Position numbers and translations under genes: made by a program. From positions 71,646 to 135,645 of the forward strand of contig CBCOTE010000007.1 in NCBI GenBank assembly GCA_965112965.1: 64,000 nt of DNA, written 5' to 3'. Each line of letters starts with the position of its first letter. Position 1 is the first letter of the stretch. Positions 56,486 to 64,000 of this stretch are shown piece by piece. This stretch comes from CBCOTE01 sp965112965. Lineage in GTDB: Bacteria > Desulfobacterota > Desulfovibrionia > Desulfovibrionales > Desulfovibrionaceae. The notes under the pieces were generated by a model, which had not been told where the DNA came from, did no database searches, and saw only the letters and a list, made by a program, of their open reading frames with translations.

Positions 56486-57424
56486 TTAGACTGGTACTTT
56501 TGCGGCCGTCACAGCGAACCAAGCCCCGCTACGCCGTCGAAATAGAGATAGCCGGCCATCAGGCCAGAAGAAGCAGGCCTCATGACCTGGCCCTAGCACC
56601 ACTGGAGGAAGAGCCTGATCAAAATAAAAATTCCAGGCAGTCTCGATCCGATCAACGGGCAAACAAAGAACCTGATAGTTATGTCTCAGGAACTCGGACC
56701 AAGGGGCGGCAATTATGGAAAAGCCTGGCGGAGGCAGCACATGAGGTGTACCACCAACAATGAAAATCATATCAGGATGAACGAAAGTAAGCGCCTCCCA
56801 GTCCCATGTCTGCCCATTTTCGCACCATAACCCGATACTTCGTGGACATTGTGGCATCCAATAGGCTAGCTCACTGTTATCGGCCAAGCATGAACCCATA
56901 GAGCGCACAAGACGCCGGGGGATTTCACCCAAAGCCACTACCGTCCCAGATGAATACTCCCGGGCAAATCCGACTATAAGTGTCTTAATCTGCTGGACCG
57001 TGCAGTTGCTCAATAACTCCTGCCCGGCCAACTCCATGGCTACGAGTAAGGCCGACGGCCAATCTTGCCCACCAGTAATATTCTGGGCCCAAGGATGCTG
57101 TAGACGGACTACCAGTACCGTCTTTACCCCAGCTACTAAAGCTGGCAGGAGGGCAGCCAATAAACGCACCGGCGAATAAAAGTCCGCGTCCAATATCAGG
57201 ACTGTCCAGACGCATGGAACCTCGTGCTCTAGAGAGACGAACCCTTGACGCCAGCTACGATAGGTATCTGTCTCTAACCCATGCCCAACGCTGTGCCAAG
57301 TATGCAGACGCGCGATAGTCAGTTTCAACCAACTTCGTAACCGTGGTGGAACTGACTCATAGGCCTGGCCTAGCACAACATCAGTAGGGACGGCATCAAA
57401 AAACCATTCCGGAATCGCCACCAT
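56486..57424 (-). CDS. Conserved hypothetical protein, weak aldehyde-dehydrogenase/HisD-like look
   Basis: The 312-residue protein is intact and well composed, with VLILDADFYSPVRLLAALLP, ALVAGVKTVLVVRLQHPW and ALLVAMELAGQELL, which faintly recall the Rossmann part of aldehyde dehydrogenase or histidinol dehydrogenase. PDMIFIVGGTPHVLPP and VVLGPGHEACFFWPDGRLSL follow. I see no catalytic Cys or zinc-binding pattern. It lies between fusA and bamD with no shared pathway evident. Confidence 0.6.
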   Translation of the reverse strand: MVAIPEWFFDAVPTDVVLGQAYESVPPRLRSWLKLTIARLHTWHSVGHGLETDTYRSWRQGFVSLEHEVPCVWTVLILDADFYSPVRLLAALLPALVAGVKTVLVVRLQHPWAQNITGGQDWPSALLVAMELAGQELLSNCTVQQIKTLIVGFAREYSSGTVVALGEIPRRLVRSMGSCLADNSELAYWMPQCPRSIGLWCENGQTWDWEALTFVHPDMIFIVGGTPHVLPPPGFSIIAAPWSEFLRHNYQVLCLPVDRIETAWNFYFDQALPPVVLGPGHEACFFWPDGRLSLFRRRSGAWFAVTAAKVPV

Positions 57425-57533
57425 GGCTTACTCGCTCCATCAATCAACTTGCCACTGCCCCCAAAAAAAATCAACTACATCGGTCGGCATAACCAAAGAA
57501 AACAGCCTTTTACGAGGTCACCCAGTTATTATC

Positions 57534-58265
57534 CTATAGCCAATTAAAATAATGTTTCCAAGAATTATGACTTTTTTCCATGAATTCCTGTGACTCTTGT
57601 TTTTGGAGTCGCAAATAAGCCAGCTCGGCCTGGCGAGAGGCGTATTTATGAATATCACTTAAGTTCTTATAGTTATCCACTACATATTGGTAGCGCTGCC
57701 AGGCACCGCCAAATTTCTTTATGCGCATATAGAAGTCACCAATAAAAAGTTCATGCTGGGCTAGGATGCAACGGCATTTGACAATGTAGTCCTTAGCCAC
57801 GACAGCATACTTAGTCTCGGGATATGACTCCCATAGCCGTTGCAGGTATTGTAACCCTTTCTCTACTTGGATCTGGGGCCGGTCGATACTAGTAAAGCTT
57901 TTGTACCCAGAAAGACCGACTTGATAGAGGACGTATGGAATTTCCTTATGCCGCGGATGCATGGACTCAAACTTTATGTAAGCGTCCATGGCTTCCACAT
58001 AGTTGCCATTCAAAAAATAGGCGTCGGCCAGAGCTAACTCAGCCTGGACCGTATAAGGACTAAACGGATAGCGGTCGTTTAATTTATCAAAATATTCTAC
58101 TGCCTTAAAATAATCAGTAGCGTTCATGGCCGCATTGCCTGACTCCCAAAGTTCATGGGCAGTGTCTTCGGGCGCGGGGAGGTAGAAATAATCAACAAGG
58201 CCGCAACCTGTTATCAGAAGTAATAAAGGAGCGAAAAATAATTGGAGCAGACGAGATTTAATCAT
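57534..58265 (-). CDS. bamD: Outer membrane assembly lipoprotein BamD
   Basis: A lipoprotein signal (MIKSRLLQLFFAPLLLLITG followed by Cys) leads into TPR helices: AHELWESGNAAMNATDYFKA, VEYFDKLNDRYPFSPY, ELALADAYFLNGNYVEAMDA, typical of BamD. BamD is an essential part of the BAM complex that inserts beta-barrels. I choose the ATG at 58265, which overlaps the end of trxB by 8 bases. The frame is open 52 codons further, but that part runs inside trxB. 243 aa. Confidence 0.92.
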   Translation of the reverse strand: MIKSRLLQLFFAPLLLLITGCGLVDYFYLPAPEDTAHELWESGNAAMNATDYFKAVEYFDKLNDRYPFSPYTVQAELALADAYFLNGNYVEAMDAYIKFESMHPRHKEIPYVLYQVGLSGYKSFTSIDRPQIQVEKGLQYLQRLWESYPETKYAVVAKDYIVKCRCILAQHELFIGDFYMRIKKFGGAWQRYQYVVDNYKNLSDIHKYASRQAELAYLRLQKQESQEFMEKSHNSWKHYFNWL

Positions 58266-59181
58266 GGAATTGTTCCAAATATAGAGAAACCGCGTTGGCT
58301 GCCGTTGCTCCATCGCCAACTGCAGTGCAAACCTGACGGCAACGCTTGAAACGACAGTCGCCTGCGGCGAATATACCGGGCAAATTGGTACGCATCTCAG
58401 CATCCGTAATGATAAATCCATCCTTATCTAACGTAAGTTCTCGGGGTACAAATGTAGTAACAGGCAAAGAACCAATAAAGATAAAAAGTCCGGCCAAATT
58501 GAGCACCTTATCAACATCCCGACAGACATCACGCAGTCTGATGCCAACCAGGTCTGGGCTACCCAGTAATTCTTTCACTGCATGGTTATACAGAATCTCG
58601 ATCTTGGGATGAACCGCGACTTTCTCTTGATATAACTGGCAGCCACGGAAGCTGTCGCGCCGATGGATAAGGTAGATCTTATCAACCAAATTAGCCAAGT
58701 ATAAGGCTTCTTCCAGGGCAGTATTACCGCCACCCACTACGCCCACCACCTGACCACGAAAGAAATTCCCATCGCACAAAGCGCAGTAAGATACCCCCTT
58801 ACCGGTAAGCTCTTTTTCTCTAGGTAAGCCCAGTTTACGATATTTGACCCCAGAACAGAGAACGACACTGCGCGCCTTAATCCACTCTACGCCAACGCGC
58901 AGCCGATTGACGCCTGGGGCATGCCCAATAGCGGACACGGAATCATTATATCTGTCGACCTCATATCTCGCCACATGGGACTCAAACAGGTTAGCCAACT
59001 CGTAGCCTTTAATTCCTTTAGGAAATCCAGGATAATTTTCGATGGACTCGGTCATAAGTATCTGGCCTCCAGGTGAAAACTTCTCGATCCAGGCCGTCTT
59101 GACCCCGGAACGTACCAAATAGAGGACGGCTGTCATACCGGCCGGACCGCCCCCAACGACCGAACATTCGTAGAGTTTCAT
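58258..59181 (-). CDS. trxB: Thioredoxin reductase
   Basis: TrxB passes electrons from NADPH through FAD to thioredoxin. Motifs: CSVVGGGPAGMTAVLYLVRS (FAD), redox pair in SYCALCDGNFF (Cys133, Cys136), VVGVVGGGNTALEEALYLAN (NADPH), and GIFAAGDCRFKRCRQVCTAV near the end. 307 aa. It follows trxA by 4 bases, the usual Desulfovibrio arrangement as I recall it. Confidence 0.95.
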   Translation of the reverse strand: MKLYECSVVGGGPAGMTAVLYLVRSGVKTAWIEKFSPGGQILMTESIENYPGFPKGIKGYELANLFESHVARYEVDRYNDSVSAIGHAPGVNRLRVGVEWIKARSVVLCSGVKYRKLGLPREKELTGKGVSYCALCDGNFFRGQVVGVVGGGNTALEEALYLANLVDKIYLIHRRDSFRGCQLYQEKVAVHPKIEILYNHAVKELLGSPDLVGIRLRDVCRDVDKVLNLAGLFIFIGSLPVTTFVPRELTLDKDGFIITDAEMRTNLPGIFAAGDCRFKRCRQVCTAVGDGATAANAVSLYLEQFHD

Positions 59182-59185
59182 GGAA

Positions 59186-59506
59186 TTATAATACTTTCTT
59201 ACCGATCATATCCTTGATAGCATTTTTAGATACTGCTCCGGTGACCTGCTCTACTACCTCGCCTTGTTTGAACAAAATTAGTGTAGGAATCGAACGAATG
59301 CCGTACTTACCCGAAATAATCGGGTTCTCATCCACATTCATTTTCGTTACTTTGACCTGCCCGACATACTCATCAGCCAACTCGTCTATGACCGGGCCCA
59401 TGGCCCGGCACGGCCCGCACCAAATAGCCCAAAAGTCTACCAGTACAGGTAAATCACACTTGAGAACCACTTCCTCAAAGTTGCTATCGGTCAACTGAAT
59501 CGCCAT
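59186..59506 (-). CDS. trxA: Thioredoxin
   Basis: The 106-residue protein carries the redox site FWAIWCGPCRAMGPVIDELA (Cys30, Cys33), the MNVDENP segment and the cis-proline loop GIRSIPTLILF. A ribosome site AAGGAGA precedes the ATG. It pairs with trxB just downstream to form the full thioredoxin system. Confidence 0.97.
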   Translation of the reverse strand: MAIQLTDSNFEEVVLKCDLPVLVDFWAIWCGPCRAMGPVIDELADEYVGQVKVTKMNVDENPIISGKYGIRSIPTLILFKQGEVVEQVTGAVSKNAIKDMIGKKVL

Positions 59507-59545
59507 GATAGGATTCTCCTTAATTTTTTTATTAGCAAAGGATTA

Positions 59546-59782
59546 TCACCAATGCGGCCGGACCGTATGTCGGCTCTCCATAAACATTAAGGAGCTATAT
59601 GGTGGAGTAGGTATACTGTCAAGACACTCTAGCCGTGTCGGCACAGGCTCCAGTACAATTCTTTCCTGACCTCTCCCGGCGAAACCTGACGGCTTCGAGA
59701 TACCCGCCCAATCACTTTGTCTCGTCCTCACTCTTAAGATTACAATAGTCCCACGGTATAGGCTGACCTCTGGGCACAGCAT
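59546..59782 (-). CDS. Small hypothetical protein between tsaD and trxA
   Basis: The 78-codon frame begins at the first ATG after a TAG at the tsaD end and contains ERIVLEPVPTRLECLDSIPT and PPYSSLMFMESRH. These are far less AT-biased than the eroded spacers and look constrained. The frame is intact and fills most of the gap between its neighbours. There is no clear ribosome site, and the family is unknown to me. Confidence 0.45.
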   Translation of the reverse strand: MLCPEVSLYRGTIVILRVRTRQSDWAGISKPSGFAGRGQERIVLEPVPTRLECLDSIPTPPYSSLMFMESRHTVRPHW

Positions 59783-59810
59783 CCAGAGAAGGTCATGCCA
59801 GAGTCGGGCC

Positions 59811-60863
59811 TCAGGCTAAGAGTCCCCCGGCATAAGCGACCATACTTCCGTTATCCGTGCACAGGGTAGGCGATGGCATAATACAAAGTAGGCCGGATGA
59901 GGCTGCAGTCCGGGCCATGGTACGCCGAATATGACGATTGACGGCTACACCTCCGGCCACCACCAGAGCACGAACATCTGGCATCCGGGTCAGAGCGCGA
60001 TCAGTTTTTATGCGCAAGGTATCAGCTACAGTCCAGGTGAAAGAGGCACATAGGTGGGCCAGAGGAGCGAAACGGTCCGGCTCGCACTTCACAGCCTGTA
60101 GATCGGGCATGACTGACAACCGGAGTTCTGGATGTTTAGCTAGATAATTAGCTACAGCGGTTTTGAGTCCACTGAAGCTGAAGTCAAGATTTTGATTGTC
60201 TAGATAGGGCCGCGTGAAGAGCTCAATATCTGGCTCAGCTCCGGCCGCAATCCAGTCTATAAATTGACCTCCTGGATAAGGTAAATTAAGCATTTTAGCC
60301 ACTTTATCAAAAGCTTCGCCGCAGGCATCGTCAATGGTTCGGCCCATAATAGTAAAAGCCGTTGGGGAATCCATACGATAGAGGTGGGTATGGCCGCCGG
60401 AAATAAGCAGGCCCAAGGCTGGAAAATGGAGAGTGGTTTCCAACCCCGACGCCAACAAATGGGCATAGAGGTGATTAACCCCTACTAGCTGAGCCCCCAG
60501 GGCCAGCGCCAGCCCTTTAGCAAAGCTCAGTCCTACTAGCAGGCTCCCAATTAACCCAGGACCACGGACTACAGCCACCACGTCAATAGAGCGGGCTGTA
60601 ATCCCTTGTCCAGCTATGGCCGGAAAAGCCAGGAGCCGGTCCAGTAACGCTGGCAAAGCACGGCAGTGTTCACGGGAGGCCAGCTCAGGTACTACCCCAC
60701 CGAATAAGGCATGGGCATCCTTCTGGGTGGCAATCACCTCGGCAAGGAGCTGAGCGCCATTTGAGCTATGGCGTACTAGAGCCAAGGAAGTTTCATCGCA
60801 AGATGTCTCAATGCCCAAGCATAACATGGACGAATCCAGGGCCATAGCTACTAAGCCGGCCAC
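59811..60863 (-). CDS. tsaD: tRNA N6-threonylcarbamoyladenosine transferase TsaD
   Basis: TsaD transfers threonylcarbamoyl to A37 of tRNAs. It has LCLGIETSCDETSLALVRHS, the metal site NHLYAHLLAS, LGLLISGGHTHLYRM, and ALVVAGGVAVNRHIRRTM. The longest reading starts with a GTG at 60863 (350 aa). The ATG at codon 13 (60827), directly before LCLGIETSCDET, is the usual family start; neither has a clear ribosome site. Its ATPase partner tsaE is at 44392. Confidence 0.94.
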   Translation of the reverse strand: MAGLVAMALDSSMLCLGIETSCDETSLALVRHSSNGAQLLAEVIATQKDAHALFGGVVPELASREHCRALPALLDRLLAFPAIAGQGITARSIDVVAVVRGPGLIGSLLVGLSFAKGLALALGAQLVGVNHLYAHLLASGLETTLHFPALGLLISGGHTHLYRMDSPTAFTIMGRTIDDACGEAFDKVAKMLNLPYPGGQFIDWIAAGAEPDIELFTRPYLDNQNLDFSFSGLKTAVANYLAKHPELRLSVMPDLQAVKCEPDRFAPLAHLCASFTWTVADTLRIKTDRALTRMPDVRALVVAGGVAVNRHIRRTMARTAASSGLLCIMPSPTLCTDNGSMVAYAGGLLA

Positions 60864-60928
60864 GATTTGTAGAAACTATGATTTACTGGAAATGAAGAGG
60901 TATATCATAGTAAGTATACTTGTTGTCG

Positions 60929-60960
60929 GGATATGGCCGACAGCTTAGTCGGCTATGTCC
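60929..60960. repeat. Strong hairpin between tsaD and fbp
   Basis: GGATATGGCCGAC (60929-60941) pairs with GTCGGCTATGTCC (60948-60960) over 13 positions including two G-T pairs, with loop AGCTTA. It lies 41 bases beyond the fbp stop on the minus strand. There is no T run, so it may stabilise the fbp mRNA 3' end or act as a factor-dependent terminator. Confidence 0.55.
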
Positions 60961-61000
60961 ATCCGGACAGGCAGGCATAGACGGGGGTACAGTGGACGGG

Positions 61001-62017
61001 CTATTCATACTCCCGATAGATATCTGCCGCTTTGCGTACGTCAGCTTCTGAACCTATAAACAGAGGAACTCGCTGGTGCAGCTCGTTGGGCTCTATCTCC
61101 AAGATACGACGACGGCCGTCTGTAGCCAGGCCACCGGCCTGCTCGGCCACCATGGCCATGGGTGAAGCCTCGCACATGAGCCGAAGTTTACCTTGGGGCT
61201 TTTTTGGGTCACGGTAATCCATGGGGTACATGAAAATGCCACCGTAGAGCAGGGTACGATGAAAATCTGCCACAAGCGAGCCAATGTAGCGTAAACTGTA
61301 AGGTTTTCCCATTGGGTTATTGGAACTCTTAAAGTGAGATATTACCTGTTGTGTAGGGGCGTCCCAGTAGTTCCAGTAGCCTTCATTGACCGAGTAAATC
61401 TTGCCCTGCCGGGGCATCTCAATGCCTGGATGTGAAAGAAGAAATTCTCCCACGCTGGGGTCTAGGGTAAACCCATGCACTCCCTGGCCTGTAGTATATA
61501 CGAGCATGGTGGAAGTGCCGTACATGATATAACCAGCGCATACTTGATCAACGCCCTTTTGTAGCACCTCGTAGAGCTCTACATCGCGGTGGGTAGGACC
61601 AGTACGACGTAGGATAGAAAAAATGGTACCTACGTTTACGTTAACGTCTATATTTGAGGAGCCGTCCAAGGGATCAAAGATGAGGATATAGTCTCCGCGC
61701 TGAAAATGATCGGGAATAATGATGAGGTCTGTATTCTCCTCCGAGGCTATAGCGCATAATGCACCAGAGCGCTCCATGCGGTAACGAATGACGTCATTAG
61801 CGAACTCGTCGAGCTTTTTAATCTGTTCACCATGTACGTTGATCTCTCCGGTAAAGCCTAAAATGTCCAGCAGTCCGGCCTTATTTACTTCGCGTGAAAT
61901 AATTTTAGCAGCCAGAATCAAATCATAAAGCATCGTGGTAAACTGACCATTGGCCTCAGGACGACGTTTTTGATGAAAAAATAGATGTTCGGTAACAGTA
62001 ATCTGGCCATGGGGCAT
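61001..62017 (-). CDS. fbp: Fructose-1,6-bisphosphatase, class I
   Basis: Fbp removes the 1-phosphate in gluconeogenesis. Metal-binding and catalytic motifs are ALCAIASEENTD and LIFDPLDGSSNIDVNVNVGT; SLVADFHRTLLYGGIFMYPM and GKLRLMCEASPMAMVAEQAG follow. 338 aa, full length. AAAGGAGG precedes the ATG at good spacing. Its upkeep suggests that sugars for the envelope are made from smaller carbon units. Confidence 0.97.
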   Translation of the reverse strand: MPHGQITVTEHLFFHQKRRPEANGQFTTMLYDLILAAKIISREVNKAGLLDILGFTGEINVHGEQIKKLDEFANDVIRYRMERSGALCAIASEENTDLIIIPDHFQRGDYILIFDPLDGSSNIDVNVNVGTIFSILRRTGPTHRDVELYEVLQKGVDQVCAGYIMYGTSTMLVYTTGQGVHGFTLDPSVGEFLLSHPGIEMPRQGKIYSVNEGYWNYWDAPTQQVISHFKSSNNPMGKPYSLRYIGSLVADFHRTLLYGGIFMYPMDYRDPKKPQGKLRLMCEASPMAMVAEQAGGLATDGRRRILEIEPNELHQRVPLFIGSEADVRKAADIYREYE

Positions 62018-62052
62018 GGCTATACACCTCCTTTTGCTAGGTCGATTGAGTT

Positions 62053-63087
62053 CTATGGACGCGTGTCGTCTGTGGCAGAAAAAGAAGAGACTGACTCTGG
62101 AGCAATAACTGAGGCCTTATCTAGCTTGCCGTCATTCTTAACATATGCCTCAATATTCACCGCATATACTAGGTGATATCCACCCAACTGGCGGCTCAGC
62201 CAATAGAAATTGCGACCGCCATGGGACCAACTACCCGTGACCTGTTTCTTAAGAAGACCCTTTAGCGACTGATGTATGAACACATCGGCTTCATGCTGAT
62301 ACTTGGCTGTCCACAAAATCTGATCCGAGGAAAGCATAATGAGCTCATCGGGCTCGGGACAGAATTCCATAAGGTTACGTGGATCGAAGTGCACCACAAT
62401 CAAGCCTAGCCACTTGCTTTCCTTAAAAAAAGGCTGTGCAAGGTAGATCTCGGAGCCGATAGCAGAGCTGTCGCCCATGGCCCGCATTGTATGGTCGGCC
62501 CAAGAACGATTTGTAATGGGCTTGTTCGTGGCGATATCTTCCGCTGTCTGGTTAATGTCGGACAATTTTGAAACAGTATTTGTGGCCTCCAGCTGTGTTA
62601 TTTTCTGGCTAACTATAAAATTAGTGTACATCCCTTTATCTGCCATGGACCCGGGCTCCACATCCACACTACGCTGTATGCCCATAGCTAGTAAAGATTT
62701 GATATCTATAGGCTTGGAGAAATCAGCTGGATGCTGGAATTGTACCTCACCGCATGTATCCACAACCATTACGCCGTTGATCCAAGGAAAACGATCAAAC
62801 AAGGCACGAAACCATTCCTGCTTAGGTAATTGATCTTCGCCATCCAGGAATTTACACAGAGCGTAGATGCGTTCATCCACTGGTTTGAACAAATGAGCTA
62901 AGCGACGCTCCTCAATGTCACCCAGGTTAGAGGCATCCAGGCTAATAGTTGACCAGGGCTCAATGGACTCATAACAGATAGTTTTAGTCGCCTTCCAAAA
63001 TTTTTTAACCCCACTACAACCCAGGAGATTTAAAGTTATCATGACGGCAAAGGCCGCTATGAGGCAGGCAGTAGTTTTTGTACTCAA
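62053..63087 (-). CDS. Lipoprotein with probable Cache-like sensor domain
   Basis: It starts with TTG (GGGGAA upstream) and a lipoprotein signal (LIAAFAVMITLNLLG then Cys). A region containing RFPWINGVMVVDTCGEVQFQ and YLAQPFFKESKWLGLIVVHF follows; it looks like the repeated beta-sheet halves of periplasmic Cache/PAS-type ligand domains. The end (NFYWLSRQLGGYHLVYAVNI) fits such a domain too. There is no kinase or methyl-accepting output domain, so it may be a binding or regulatory lipoprotein. 344 aa. It lies directly upstream of fbp. Confidence 0.6.
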   Translation of the reverse strand: MSTKTTACLIAAFAVMITLNLLGCSGVKKFWKATKTICYESIEPWSTISLDASNLGDIEERRLAHLFKPVDERIYALCKFLDGEDQLPKQEWFRALFDRFPWINGVMVVDTCGEVQFQHPADFSKPIDIKSLLAMGIQRSVDVEPGSMADKGMYTNFIVSQKITQLEATNTVSKLSDINQTAEDIATNKPITNRSWADHTMRAMGDSSAIGSEIYLAQPFFKESKWLGLIVVHFDPRNLMEFCPEPDELIMLSSDQILWTAKYQHEADVFIHQSLKGLLKKQVTGSWSHGGRNFYWLSRQLGGYHLVYAVNIEAYVKNDGKLDKASVIAPESVSSFSATDDTRP

Positions 63088-63250
63088 GCTGATTCCCCTT
63101 ACTTGCCGCCAGTTCTGGACGGCGTCACACTCGATGCGTCGAGCATCCCGCCTGAAAGCTGTAGTCCAAAAGATACAAAACCGATATAGTGATTTGTTTA
63201 CTGAATCCTTCCTTAGGTCGGTCGTTCCTGGAAGGGGTCTATACAGTCGG

Positions 63251-64000
63251 TTAACCTGCTGCCCGAGCTTCTAACCGTTCAGCTAAGGACTCTAAAGTAT
63301 GTATGAGCCGGTCTTTATCATTAAGGGGCTGCGGTAACTTCTTGCGTCTCCAAATCGCAATATTAGCCTCGCACACCTTAAGTTGTAGACGTTCGATAAG
63401 TCCGTCCAATTCCTCTCGTTCCGCCTCAGCGGACGCGGAAGCCAAAAGCTCACGGTAGATATCTAAGGCGCCTTCGTAATCCCCCTGCTCAGACAGGAGA
63501 TCAGCCATAGTCCTAGTTCGCAGGGAAATAATTTCTTCTCCATCTTCCTGTTGTTCTTCAAGATCTACAACTCCTCGCGTTTGGGACGTTCTAGGCGCTA
63601 TCGTGACTGCCTCAATAGGGGCTACGTCCACGGGGTAGAGATCACAGACAATTGACTCCTCTGACTTAGCAGTTTTTTGATCTCGAGACAACAGGAGAGG
63701 CATGTCAGCAGCCAAAATCACTGGAAATGCGGACTTGGCAGTACCAAAAATAGTCGATAACGCTGTAGCTGCTACCTCGGAAGTTAAGCGATCGGGGACA
63801 ATAGCCAGGTGCTCCCGGACATGCACTACATCCTCATCCTCGGCCGGGTTACATTGTTTGGCCATAAGTTCACCTTCGCCGCCCATGAAGCTCCGCAGAC
63901 CAAAGGCCAGAACTTCCTGCCATGAGACCTCCTGTCCTCGTAAGGTAGCTGCGACGAAATTGAGGGCCAGGGCAAAGTCACGGCCTTCTTTCCGTTTAGA
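63251..64000 (-). CDS. Hypothetical protein with TPR-like segment (5' end beyond the window)
   Basis: The frame ends at 63251 and is open without a stop to the right edge at 64000; the part upstream of the internal ATG at 63886 reads DFALALNFVAATLRGQEVSW and looks coding, so the gene starts outside or near the edge. The C-terminal third has a TPR-like helix pair (MADLLSEQGDYEGALDIYRE) and a coiled, charged end. The middle is poorly conserved in appearance. I do not know the function. It forms a row with the lipoprotein gene and fbp. Confidence 0.6.
   Translation of the reverse strand, partial: SKRKEGRDFALALNFVAATLRGQEVSWQEVLAFGLRSFMGGEGELMAKQCNPAEDEDVVHVREHLAIVPDRLTSEVAATALSTIFGTAKSAFPVILAADMPLLLSRDQKTAKSEESIVCDLYPVDVAPIEAVTIAPRTSQTRGVVDLEEQQEDGEEIISLRTRTMADLLSEQGDYEGALDIYRELLASASAEAEREELDGLIERLQLKVCEANIAIWRRKKLPQPLNDKDRLIHTLESLAERLEARAAG

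Noticed and set aside
1..64000. CRISPR array, rRNA operon, prophage, toxin-antitoxin or defence island
   Set aside because: No regularly spaced direct repeats, no rRNA sequence, and no phage structural, nuclease or antitoxin-like genes were seen on either strand.

Overview
The window looks like part of the chromosome of a Desulfovibrio-type (Desulfovibrionaceae) bacterium whose genome is being reduced, most likely a host-associated or intracellular symbiont. Two things point to the lineage. Gene orders match those I recall from free-living Desulfovibrio: GGDEF-flhG-HU/IHF-dapF-dapA; EIIC-EIIB-EIIA-rapZ-ptsN-hpf-rpoN-kdsC-pyrG; rpsT-glyS-glyQ-recO-HTH/rodZ; pdxJ-acpS-nnr-CBS-tsaE-lysC-cimA; rpoD-dnaG. 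The adenylate kinase carries Cys129/His135/Cys151/Cys154, the metal site I recall from Desulfovibrio gigas. Three things point to reduction. Only about 73 percent of the window is intact coding sequence. Intact genes with normal composition are separated by AT-rich stretches of 0.3-2.2 kb full of A/T runs. Several stretches still hold recognisable broken genes: a GGDEF diguanylate cyclase, flhG, ptsN, cimA, a CBS-domain protein, and an IS3-type transposase. The species cannot be named from sequence alone.

Layout. 1-6.5 kb: relics of a GGDEF gene and of flhG, a HU/IHF-type gene with a good promoter, then dapF and dapA. 6.5-15.6 kb (minus): ppaC, a mannose-type PTS set (EIIC, EIIB, EIIA), rapZ, ptsN relic, hpf, rpoN, kdsC, pyrG. 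16.7-26.6 kb (plus): tadA, tRNA-Ser(CGA), a siroheme-type precorrin-2 dehydrogenase, a CcsA/HemX-like membrane protein, hemA, tilS running in frame into thi4, thiE, adk. 26.7-28.4 kb: dead IS3 element and debris. 28.4-39.9 kb (minus): rpsT, glyS, glyQ, recO, a RodZ-like HTH protein, two SurA-type chaperones, mfd. 41.2-46.4 kb (plus): pdxJ, acpS, nnr, CBS relic, tsaE, lysC, cimA relic. 46.6-64 kb (minus): rpoD, dnaG, a 2.2 kb gene desert, rpsU, a small membrane protein, HU, rsmA, an EF-G, a hypothetical protein, bamD, trxB, trxA, a 78-aa hypothetical protein, tsaD, fbp, a lipoprotein, and a gene running off the window end.

Taken together, the surviving genes serve supply and housekeeping: lysine/peptidoglycan precursors (dapF, dapA, lysC), tetrapyrrole (hemA, precorrin-2 dehydrogenase), thiamine (thi4, thiE), pyridoxal phosphate (pdxJ), pyrimidines (pyrG), translation and tRNA modification (tadA, tilS, tsaE, tsaD, glyQS, rpsT, rpsU, fusA), envelope assembly (bamD, SurA-like proteins), redox balance (trxA/B) and gluconeogenesis (fbp). 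The lost genes concern motility and signalling (GGDEF, flhG), nitrogen-PTS regulation (ptsN) and the citramalate route to isoleucine (cimA). That is the pattern expected of a nutrient-provisioning or host-sheltered symbiont.

I saw no convincing undescribed defence or mobile system. The most notable items are the in-frame tilS-thi4 merger, a T7 tract that seems to have shifted the tadA start, frequent GTG/TTG starts, the cimA and IS3 relics, and a CcsA-like protein that has lost most of its tryptophan motif.
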